Shown here piece after piece: positions 43,538-55,500 of a stretch of 64,000 nucleotides of DNA. Made by a program: the position numbers and the translations under genes. Source of the DNA: Dastarcus helophoroides (lineage: Eukaryota > Arthropoda > Insecta > Coleoptera > Bothrideridae); contig CM053333.1 of the NCBI GenBank assembly GCA_028583605.1, forward strand, positions 11,306,638 to 11,370,637. The letters are read 5' to 3'. Below the pieces are notes generated by a model. It was not told the DNA's origin. It worked only from the letters and a program-made list of their open reading frames with translations, and searched no databases. Position 1 is the first letter of the stretch. Each line of letters opens with the position of its first letter.

Positions 43538-46500
43538 CTAAAATTTGAATATGTAGGAAGAACGCTCAGTATGAGATATGCGTTGGGATGCTTAAAGCGA
43601 GCACGGGCAACCTCTCCTAGCTTAAAAGGTCAAATTATTATTTTTTTTCGACTCAAAGCCAGACCACACTGTTTAATGAATTCTGATTGTTTTACCTTTT
43701 TCTTAAATTTGGGAATTTAGATTCGAAATTTATTTAATTGAAAGTTGTTTTGAGGTACCGACTTATAAGCTCTTACTCTTCGTCGGTGGAATTAAATAAC
43801 TATCTTTACTACCTACGAGGGCGGTTCAGTAAGTACCCGTGTTAGAAATGAAGACACAATTTTTTTCAAAAAAATGTTTTTTATTTTTCAACATAGTCCC
43901 CTTTTAGAAAGATACACTTCTCCCAACGTTCCGGCCATTTTTTTAACCCCTCTAAAAAGTAGGATTTGTCGAACTCTCCAAAATACGCCTCTGTCTCGGC
44001 GATGACTTCCTCGTTTGAGCTAAATTTTTTCCCGCGAGGCATTTCTTCATGTTAGGGAAGAAGAAAAGTCGCAGGGAGCTACATCAGGTGAATGCGAGAA
44101 GTGCGGCAGCGATTCATAACGCAATTCATGCAGTTTGGCGGTGACAACACCACATGAATGTGCTGGTGCGTTATCGTGATGAAACAACACCTTTTTTTTC
44201 GTCAAATGCGGCCATGTCTCCTTTAATTTTTTGTCGAAGCGGTCCAATAACTCATTGTAGTATTGTCCGGTAATCGTTCTTCCTTTTTCTAAAAAATCCA
44301 CGAGGATGACGCCCTTTGCATCCCAAAAAATCGTCGCCATGACCTTACCAGCCGATGGGACCGTCTTCGCCTTTTTTTGTGCAGATTCACCAGGAGAAAT
44401 CCATTGTTTTGATTGTTGCTTAGTTTCTGGTGTGTAATGATGAAAATAGGTTTCATCAACGATAACAACTCGACGTAAAAAGTCCTTTGGATCTCGCTTA
44501 AATTGCCCCAAACACTGCTTCGAAGTTAACAGCCGCATCCGCTTGTTGTCCAGCGTGAGCAATCGCGGTACCCATCGGGCCGACAATTTTTTCATCGCCA
44601 ACTTATCATGTAAAATATTAATTGCCGTGCTGGTCGACACACCTACACTTTCGTTCGTCGATCAGCGAGAATCATGTCGTAGACTTTTTCAATGATTTCC
44701 TCGGTAACCACGTCTGCCGCGCGTCCTGATGGCGCCTCATTAAAAACGGATGTTCGCCCACGTTTAAATTCGTTGAACCAATATCTAACTGTGGTCATAG
44801 ATGGCGACGTGTCCCCATAAACAGCATCAAACTTTGCTTTTATCTCCTACATTTTTCCCATCCAAAAACAAAAAGCGAATTACCGAAGGATACTGCTCTT
44901 TATCCATCTTAGCGAAAATCACGAAACACGTCTGACTCGGATGGCTGTCAAATCGAAACTAACCTATCAACCAGCCTGAAATTTGTATTAGCGTCGTCTG
45001 ATAGATGGCAGCACACGATGATAACACTAACTTCACTCAGAAACGTCCTCTGTCTTCCAACACGGGTACTTAATGAACCGCCCTCGTACATTATCAGATA
45101 CCAATGACAAAGTCAATATTACGTTGTCAAAGCGTTATCTATCTTCCTATAATAATACCACTTACTTTGAAAGTACATAAATGAATATAAAAACTGATAA
45201 AATTGTCTAAAAATTCGTCATAGCTTATGTAAATCAAAAGAATAAAAAAAGATATTTGAAGTTTAAATTTTAAGAAAAAATTTATAAAAATCTAATATGT
45301 TGGCATTAAAACATCAAAATGTCTAGAAACATTAGAGAAGTGGGGGTGTATAAAAAGTGGAGGGTCCACGAGATTTATCAGAGGTCAGAGGTTGCTCTTC
45401 GCAGCTTTAAGCGACATTCTACGAAACATATATTTCATAATGTAGGAAAAACTGTTTAAAAAGTGCCAAACCTAACCTGATATTTTAATATATCTACATT
45501 AAAGTATGAAGCGCTTGGGTTTTGTTCAGACTGCTTCCTAAGTAACGAACTTAAAGCGGACATATTGAACTCAATAACTAGATAATCAGGTTGTGATTGT
45601 CCATTGTCACTAAAAAATAATCAATCAGCGATGCAATCACAATTGAACTTAGTACTTACATAGCTACTAATTGTTTATTTGGTAGAATACTGGTAAGGCG
45701 CTGAGTATTTTTGACACGAAACACTAACTTAGCAGGATTAGGATTATTAGCTAAAATCGTCACTATGCCCGCTGGGAAAGAGAGCATCATTTCACCAGAC
45801 ATTTTCACTTGACACCTACAATTACAAACGCTTAGAAATTACCAAGTGATTTAAAAATTATCCCAACCTTGTTTCATCCGAACCCCTAAAATACGAATGA
45901 ACCATCTCATGGAAAGCTACAGCTAAAGGTATGGTATCGGCCATCCCTATCGTCAAAGGCGACGGTCCTCTAGAAGCTCCAACCGCAACGCACGCCGTCC
46001 TAAACTCCAAACTACTTATACTGTCAGTTCTAGATATAGTATTCTGGGCCATCAGTGTCCTCGAAGGGTCAGAACGTCTCGAAGGTGGCCGAGGTATCGA
46101 CATGTATCCAGAAGTTGGCGTCGGAGTTTGCCTAATTGCTTTACTGGATGAGGAGGCGCTTCCCTCGCCGTCCTCGGAAAATAAATCGCCTAAATCTGTT
46201 CAGGAGTAAGGTTTAGAACGTTAAATGTCGTATTTTATCATCATACGTCGTCTTTTACCCCCAAACGTAATCTTTAACCTCCAAACATAATCTTTTACCT
46301 CCAAACCTCGGCTTTTACTTCCAAACGTGATCTTTTAATGGAAAACATAGACTTTTACCACAAAACTTCTTCTTTTAGCACTAAATTTCAAAATACTCGA
46401 CTTTTTAAAATAAATAAAGCTTTTCTTCAAATTTTAATTTTTTTACATCAAATTTCGATTTTAATTCTAAAATCCTTAAAAATATTCTCGAATGAGTTTA

Positions 46501-49500
46501 AAAAAATTTGGAAGAAAAGTTGAAATTTTGGGACAACTCAGAAATAGGCAAGGAAATCAGAATTTAAGGAAATCTCTAAAGAATAGTCATTGTTCGTCTA
46601 CAGAATTTGGTTGAAAGTGGACTGTATTATTGAAAAAATTTTGAAAAAGAAACGTTATCGCGCATTACAGTTTTGATAACTTATGGACTTACTCCGGGTG
46701 GTTGAGTTGTCGCCAGAGAGCGCTCTGGTGTTTCCACAGGATGGAGTAAGCCCCGAATTGAGAAGACATAGCCAAAAACCCGAAAAGTCGTTTAAAAGGG
46801 CGTTCACAACCGACCGTAACTGTGCTCGAGTACTGTGCAACTCTCTCTCCAGCAATGTGCGATTTTATCGCGTAAAAATGTGTTTTAAATTTTTTTCCTA
46901 TAAGAGGCGTGCTTCGCCGTACAAACACGAAAAAAAAGGGAAAATAGATAAAAGCTAAAATTCAGGTTTGAGCAGTCATAATTTCGAAAATAATTTGGAA
47001 CTGGAGAGAAATCCCAGAATTTTTGAATTTAAAAATTTTATTTTGTCAATAAAACCTTTAATACTGAAAACTTCATAAATTTTATAAAAATGTCAAAATT
47101 TCGAGAATATACTGGAAAAGTTGTATTTTTTTTTAAATAAATTTAGTTTGTCTTTCGTGGTTTTCAATTTGGCTAGAAATATGGACTTGTTCTAAAAAGT
47201 AAATTTTCCCTTGCGAAGTAAAATTGTCATAAAAAATAACAATTTCTAGTTTAAACGAATTTTGAGAAAAATCGAGGGGCAGTTAAAATTCCAAATTTCA
47301 AAAAAAAGCGACCCACATCTTTTCAAATAAATTGTGTTTACCCACATCTTTTCAAATAAATTGTGTTCCATAAAAATCTTGACTTTTTCCACAAAATTCC
47401 GAGTTTTGATTTCTGAAAATTGAAATGTAAACCTGAAATTTGAGCTCTTTTATTTTAAGAAAAACCTAAAATGTGAAAAAGTTGACATTTTGAGATAAAA
47501 GTCGAATTTTCGATGTCGAAACTGTAATAAAACAGTTAATAAATTTCAACTTGTAATCGAATTCTCTACAAAAGGTCGCATTTATTGTGGAAATTTTGAA
47601 AAAGAAATGTACAATTTTCAAAGTTAAATCAAGAAATACGAAAATATAGAAATTGAATAAACAGTTGGTAATTTAGAAAAACAACTTCAATTTGGATTGG
47701 AAATGGAAAAAGTCCATGTAAAATAAAAACTCAAAATGTATACTCTTATTTTACCGAAAAAGGTAAACGATAAAAGACGAACTTTGGAGATAAAAAGATG
47801 TCGTTTAGCAGTAAAAGACGGTGGTTGGTTATACAAAACCATATTAAGGCGGCGGTCTGGTACTCTTAAAACGTCGAAATTCTTCGCTTGCCATTTTACA
47901 AACTACGTCAATACTATCGCTTAGAATTTAATGAAATTCGGCAATAATGTTGGGGAATTCGGGCTTTGAAAGTAGATTTTTGAGTTGTGTCTTAGTATTC
48001 CCACAAGTGGGCGTACAATTTGTCTCCGTTTTGCCTGTTTTCAGAAGCGAATATCTCGGAAACTAAACGGAATTCGAAAAAACCACTTCCAAAGAGCGAA
48101 TTTGACCTTTCTTCAAATTTGAAAACAAAATATTAAAAAATAAAGTCACCATTTGTAAAATGGGAGAGCGGTGTTTGGCATAAAAATTGCGCTTAGATTT
48201 CGATTGCCCTTACTCAGATGAGACAGGGTACGGAGACGGACGTGATGCGGAGCAGAGAAATTTTTGCCCCTTCCCCAATACGCCATCAACGAACGAATCT
48301 TCGGCTTCCACAGCTCATATTTCTTTATCTAAGCACGGCAGATATATCATAATAATAATAATCAATATTAAAACATTTGCGCTACCAGAGTTTGAGAGTA
48401 AAATGAATTGTTTAGTATTTGGAGCTTACATTTACTGAATATTTAGTAGTTTTTGTTTTGATATATTTAGAAGCATTTTTTTCTCTCCTAATTAAAATTT
48501 TTATATTACTCTTTGGAAAAATATAAATTGTTTAGGTAAATAAATGCTATGACAGATTTAAGCAAAAAAAAAAAGAAAAATTGATTTTATATCATTTAAA
48601 TAAGAAATATTATATTCTACTAGCTTCGACTTGTAGTCGAAAATCGACCAATTATATCTGCAAAGAACGAAATTGTTTTTCACATAATTAATTAATAGGT
48701 ATTTAGATGCAGATATTTAGTTCTTACCTTGACGATAGGAGAAAATGCGTGGGAAAATAAAAATTTCAGTTCTTTGAAAATTTCGAGTTCTTCGAAAATT
48801 TTGGCGTTTCTCAAAATTTCGATAGTTCTACTTTTTTTTAAATCTCAATTTTTTTCACAATTTAATTTTTTTTAAATCTCAATTTTTTTCACAATTTCGA
48901 CATCTTGAAACTTTGGACTGTTTTTAAAATTATGATTTTTTTTGAGGAATATGATTTTTATGATAATTTCGACTTTTCCTTATTTAGTTTTGAAAATTTC
49001 GACCACTCACTAAATATTTCGACTTTTCTTGAGAATTTCTATTTTTTGATACATACTTTCAAGTTTTTTTTCAAAATCTCTAGTTTTATTGAAGAATTCG
49101 ACATTTTTAATTTCTACTCTTTTAATGATTTCGACTTGGACATTTTAAAATTTCCACTCATTTCAAATTCTCATTTAACAAAAAACAAAATTTTGACTTA
49201 ATTAGAAAATTGTAACCATTTTCTAAAATAGTGCTATTTTTGGAACTTCCTAATTTTTCAAAATTTCAACTTTTTCAGGAAGTTTTTAATTTCTACTTTT
49301 TAGTGATTTCGACTTGGACATTTCAAAATTTCCACTTATTTCAAATTCTCATTAAAAAAAAACAAAATTTTGACTTAATTAGAAAATTGTAACCATTTAT
49401 AAAATAGTGCTATTTTTGGAACTTTCTAATTTTTCAAAATTTTAACTTTTTCAGGAAATTTTTATTTTGTTGTAGATCTCGACTTTCTTTACACAATTCT

Positions 49501-52500
49501 GCTTTTTTTTTTTGAAAATTTCGACATTTTAAAAAGGTGAACAAACGAATAATTCCGACCAGGTCAACATTTTCGAAAATTCGAATTATTAGAAAAAAAG
49601 TCGAAATTACTAGAAAACCGAAGTTTAAAAAAATTGCAACATTCCAAAAGGCACGAAGTAAAAGAAAAAGGGTGAAATTTTGTGGAAATTTAAAAAAAAG
49701 TTGTCTCAAAGTCGAATTTTTCGAAAAAAGTTGAATTTTGAGAGTAAAGTCGAAGTGCCAACAAAGAATTTTCAGATAAAATTCATAATTTCGAGAAAAG
49801 AGTGTGCTTCCGTATCTTTGTAGAAAAGTATATCTTCATTTGAAACGAATTAACAGGAAACAAAAATGGTAAAAGGAACCCTTTTTAAGTCACCTATTTC
49901 TAACCATGTGCTTTACCTGCTTAGAGAACTGAAAGAAGGAATACGTGTCAAAGGATTTTTTTATAAGTTTGCAATTCGTTAGCCCAATTTCAAGCTTTTC
50001 TCTCGAAATTTTGAATTTAAAGTTTAAACTATTCGAATTTTCCTAGAGATTTTGAAATTTCATGGAAAACGTCGATAATAATATCGAATATTTCAATTTA
50101 AAATCAAAGTTCCTTACGTAAATCTCATTTTTTAAAAATCTGTTGCGATTATTCAAAAATTTCAGTTCAAATATAAAATCGTTTTTTTTTCATAATTCAA
50201 GGTGTATTTCTAAGACAGTTAGAATTTTTAAAAATTTTTGGCTATTTTTTCAAAATTTCTAATTGAAATCTGAAATTGTTTTTTTTTTATTTAGAATTGC
50301 AAGTCTAGAAAGAAAAACTAAATTTTTAACCTTTACTTTCCAGTCAAAATAAAATTAGCAAAAGAAAAACATATTTTTTAAATTTTAAACTAACATTTCA
50401 GGTAAAAAGGTCGAAAAAATTATTAGGAAAAAATTCAAACGTGTTTTTTAATTTTAAAATTCCGTGAAAAATTTTTAAATGTCTGACATAATTTTGTTCA
50501 AAGTTTTTTCCACAATTTTGACTTAAATCTCAAATTCCGGATCCTAAATTCGAGTTTAGGAAAATATGAATTCCAAATTCGAGCTTAAGAAAATAAATAA
50601 ATAAAAATAAAAATAAATAAAAATTGAGATTTGTAAAACGGAAATTTTAGAAATCTTTCGACTTATTTTCTAGAAATTCTATTTCAAAATCTATGTTTTA
50701 AGAAAATAATTTGAAGTTTCCAATTTAAACTTATTGACTTTTTTTCAGAATTTATTTAAATATATCCTTTTTTAAGCTTAGAATTTTCACTCGTTTGTCG
50801 AAATTTTGTTTTTAAAAGTCCAAATTTTAACAAACTCTTTAAATAACATAAAATGTTGAAATTTTAGTCGAAGTTTACAATTTTTCTCAATTTTGGTGGA
50901 ACAGACTGGTCCTTGGTTATCTTCAAAAATTGAAATACAAAAATTGTCCCCTGAAACCAAGAAAGATTAAAAAACACAACAAAGGTTGCTCTAAGGCGTT
51001 TCGATAGCCAAGCTATTATCTTCAGAGAGATACTGACTGAAACGAAGAAAGATTAAAAAAACACAACAAAGGTTACTCCAACGTGTTTCGACAGCCAAGC
51101 TCATCTTCAAATGATAGTTAGTTAGAGCAACCTTTGATGTGTTTCTTAATCTTTCTTGGTTTCAGGGGACAATTTTGGTATTTCAATTTTTCTCAAACTC
51201 TCGACTTCATAATCTCAGCATTTTGAACTTGTTTCTTAGAATTTCGATTTTAGTCTCAAAATTTTCACTTTATTCTCTATATTTTGTTTCTCAAGTCGAA
51301 ATTAAAAAATAGTTTGTATTTTTTTGAAAAATTTAAAAAGTTTCTAAACAAAATTCCGATTTTTAGAAATTTTGACTATCTTTTTGAAATTTTAATTTGT
51401 AATTTTCAACTCCAAATTTTCACTTCTTTCACAAAATTTTGGTCTTAAAGTTGAACAGTCGAATAAGTCTTAAAATAGTTGAATAGTTGAAATAATTAAA
51501 CCAGTTGTTTACTGAAATTTCGACTTAAATAACGAAATTTCAATTGTAATGCCTAAAATTAAGAAAAAAAAGCAATCACAAATGAAAATTTGAAACTCTG
51601 TAAATTTCGAAAAAGTTTCCAATTACAAGAAATGTGACAGTTTTTGAATTATTTTATAAATCTTGATATTTCACCTTTTTCCAATTTTCAAGTTTAATCC
51701 TTAAAATTAAATCTTAAGCTTTCACCTTACTCTCAAATTCCGTATTTAATTAAAAAATAAATACTTTTCTGTAACTCTGGAATAACAAAATTAGAATTGA
51801 GTTCTGAAAAAAAGTCTACAACTTTTTACGGACAAAATTTCGAATTTAAACTTGCGATTTTGTTTAAAATAATTAAAAATTTGGATAAAATGGAAATTAG
51901 TAGATACAAAGTCGAGAATGTTCAAAAAATCTTCTCGGAATTTAAAAAAAAGGTCGATATAGAAAAAAAATTGGGCAAGTAAAACTCAATTTCACAAATA
52001 GAAGAAAAAGTCCCTTTTAGGAAAATTAAGAAAAACTTTCGTTTTTATTTGTTAAAAGTTCAACAATCTAAATATCAAAAAAAAAATTAAAACTTTCAAA
52101 AAATATTTGTCAATTCTGGTTTAATTGTTTATCTAAGCGCGACAAAAAAAATACTAATTTAAGAAACAGGTCAAAATCTCCACTTGCAAGTTTACAAACA
52201 AATATGAATACTAAACCAACTGCTATCAGCAACATGCACACTTCCTGAAGGTATCCAAATGAATCGAGTTACACAGTATCATATATCAGTAAAGTAACGA
52301 TTTGAAAGATTGCGAATTCGAACGACGTAAACCGAACTTCTTACTCAATTCCCCCCCGAAACCCCTCCCGACTCTGTTCACCTAACACCCCACAACATGG
52401 CTTTTAAATCCGAGAGCCAAATCCTACTTAGCGATTTACCAGACCCCCGCCTTAAGTGGTACGAGACGATGTTTAGTGGTAAAATACAACGTTTATTGGT

Positions 52501-55500
52501 AAAATACGACGTTTACCGAAAAAATACGATTAACAATGAAATAAGATATTCAGAAGTAAAATATGACCTTTAGTACAACAGATGACGTTGGGCGACAAAA
52601 GACGATGTTTTGTGGTAAAAAAATACATTTAGCTACTTTTACATCTAAACGTCTTCTCTCATGAAGAATAATTTAGTGATAAAGGACGCTACCTGCTAAA
52701 ATACAAAGACCAAAAGACGATCTTTAGTGTTTAAAGGCTTTTACTGCTAAATGTCTTCTATCATAAGAAAAAACGTCTAGTGACAAAGATCAATTAGTCC
52801 GAGACGATCTTTAGCGGTGAAACAGGACGTTTAGTGGTACAAGACGATGTCAAACCAAACATTGGCGGTGACGTTTTGATCGTTAAACATCATCATTTAC
52901 TGCTTCTTCACCATAAAAGACGATCTTTAAGGATAAAAGAAGATGTTTAGCCCTAAAAGAGGCCCTTTTAGTACAAGACCTCGTTTAACAGTAAAAGACG
53001 ACGTTGGTCGAAAAAAGATGATTAGCTCTGTGATGACGTTAAGTGAAAATGATGATGTTCAGCAATAAAACATGTTTGTTTTAGAAATGTCAATGACTAT
53101 AAGTTGTAAAAGATGACCTTTAGGTTGTTAAACGTTCTCTTTTACCGATAGAACTAATAGGCGGCATTTAGCGATAAAAAAGAACGTTTTGCTGTAAAAG
53201 ATTACCTTTGGTGCTACAAATCGCCATTTATAGTAAAAATCGACGTTTTATTTTTCAACGTTAAGCAGTAAAAGACAACGTTTAGCGGTAAAAGACAGCG
53301 CTTGGCGAAAACGAAGACGTTCCGCCATAAAAGACGATCGAATGCCGTTTGGATTGTTAAACGTCCTCTTTTAGGGTTAAATGTCCATTACCGAAATTAA
53401 GAGTTCAAAATTGAAATTTTCTTTAAAAATCGATATAGCTTAAGTAAAAATGTTACCGCTAAACTTCTTCCTTTATTGCTAAATGTCGTGCGTTACTGTG
53501 CGTTAGGTAAAAGGAAATGTTTAGTGGTAAAGGACTACGTTTAGCGGTAATGGAAGACGTTTAGTGGTAAAAGAGGAAATCTAGTGGTAAAATAAGAAGT
53601 TTAGTGGTAAAAGTAGACGTTTTCCATTAAAAGACCACGTTTGGAAGTAAAAGTCGAGCTTTAGAGGTAAAAGATTACGTTTGGAGGTAAAAGACAACGT
53701 TTAGCGATAAAAGACGACGTTTAGCGATAAAAGACGACGTTTAGCGATAAAAGCCGACGTTTAGCGATAAAAGACGACATTTAGCGATAAAAAACGAGTT
53801 TAACGATAAAAAACGAAGTTAAGTCTAAAAGGGTAGGTAAACTTACCCGCATACTTGGAAGAGCCCGATAGAGTAGGTGAGTTCAAGGCCAGTTGGGATG
53901 GGCTTTGAAGGGGGGCGTAAGGATGTGAACTGGTTGGGGTAGAAGCGTTGGATTGGGTGGGACTCTGAACAAAACTCAATCCCAATAAATCGCTGCTTGG
54001 TTTCCCCAACTGTTGGGAAACAGATTGAGATCTCTTCATTGCCAAATCGTTGTTATCCAAATTGGATCCACGTCTTCCATATGAACTACCTACTGGTGAG
54101 AGGTATAAATTTTCTACTGTAGCCCTCAATTCATCCACTGAAGCGGACATCGGGGCTGAACCGTTATTTAAAGGTTTTATTTCTACGTGAATTTTTCTTT
54201 CACGTTCGTCATCAGAGTCAGAATCAGAGGTGGAATAAAAGCTTCCTTTCTCAGTGTTCCAGTTATGGGTTACATTAGGCCTAATGCTGTAACCTTCTTC
54301 ATCTAGCTCGGGACCAGAAGCAGGTTGTGTCGCCACCGGCTGCGCTTCTTCCTTCTCCTCCCTACAATATAACGTTAACAAGATAAGAATAAATAAGGCG
54401 CAAAAGCTGCCAACGCACATATCAGATTTATCTTCTTTATTACTATGATTATCCAAATTATCCTTTTTCTTTTTTAACTTCTTCTGTTTCGCTTTATCCC
54501 TTCTACTCCTCAGGAACCCTAAAATCCGTTCATGAAAAATAATTAAAGGTATGGGGGGTACACAAGAGGAATATCTACTGGTTTAAAAGCTGGAATTAGT
54601 TAAAAAATGCGTGTTAAGTCAGATCTAAGACCCACTAAAATTGTCATAGAAGGCGGAAGCAAATGCAAAAGCTTCTGCCAACACAGCCGGGTGATGACTT
54701 GAAAAAAGCGTGCAGTTTCAGGGTACGTAAAAAAAAAGCGAACACAAGCATGAGACAAGTGGCGGTCAGCTCGAGCCGAAGACATCATGCAGTAACAGCG
54801 GATAGATAGTAAGATAACAGATAACAGACAGAGGAAAAAGCCGAATTACATTTGGATCCTCTGTTGGGGTTTCGAGCCAATTGTTGATCCGCTTCGGGTG
54901 ACGTGGGACTCGACGGAGCACTGCATGGCCCAGCTCGGCTTTCGCGCGACCCTGCAAACAATGCGCCCCCCTGGTTAGATGAGTGCCCAAGCCGTAGCGC
55001 GACATTGACCGAAAAATACGAGGTAGACGAAATGTACCACAAAAATCCAGATTCGGTTGACTTAATATCTTAGCTTGAAATAAACTGCAGGGCAATCGAG
55101 CGACATAACTTTTTGAAATTCGACGATTTCAGAGTTCGGGGCTTTTAAACCGTGTAACTCATTTTATTTCAATAAAAATTAAACTTCTTGCATTGCAAAA
55201 GCTTCTTAAAAGCCAAAGATTAAATTTGCAGATATTCAATGCACTGGTCCAATTTAAATAAATATTTTTACGTTGTCTATTATTGATTTGTTATTGCTGT
55301 CCCACCACAAACCGTCACAATTTTCACCAATCTACATTACTTGATATTTGGGATTTTCAAAATTTCAGCTTTTTCAACATTTCGACTTCTCTCGGAATGT
55401 TGACCTTTTGAGAATTTGGACTTTTTCTAAATTGGACTTTTTTAAAATTCATAACTATTAAACTTTATTAACGATTAAAACAGATATTAAAAACTCCGCG

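Larger units (their letters stand above)
43538..45476 (-). other. FCHO intron carrying a mariner element
   Basis: 1.9-kb intron, of which 1.27 kb is the mariner at 43816-45086. The rest is A/T-rich and shows nothing else. Confidence 0.8.
46196..53846 (-). other. 7.65-kb FCHO intron of repeats
   Basis: Bounded at both ends by arrays of the same 20-bp repeat in opposite orientation (46213-46345 and about 52450-53830). Between them lie A/T-rich TTTCGA-type arrays, two less A/T-rich islands (46683-46930 and about 48187-48320) and a foldback copy. No supported exon. Confidence 0.7.

Noticed and set aside
46683..46958. 91-codon frame in the FCHO intron
   Set aside because: Both strands are open at once, no motif, and no phase-matched splice sites link it to FCHO.
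48187..48438. Possible extra FCHO exon or independent small gene
   Set aside because: Two - strand frames are open, acceptors are weak, and neither joins the flanking exons with certainty.
52450..53830. CRISPR-like repeat array
   Set aside because: Units are contiguous, diverge gradually and have no unique spacers; this is eukaryotic DNA. It is a minisatellite.
54361..54418. Apparent transmembrane helix ([13 protein letters not shown]) in the FCHO linker frame
   Set aside because: It is the read-through of a 57-bp intron: the segment starts with GTGCGT, ends with a pyrimidine-rich TATATTGTAG acceptor, and splicing it out restores phase.
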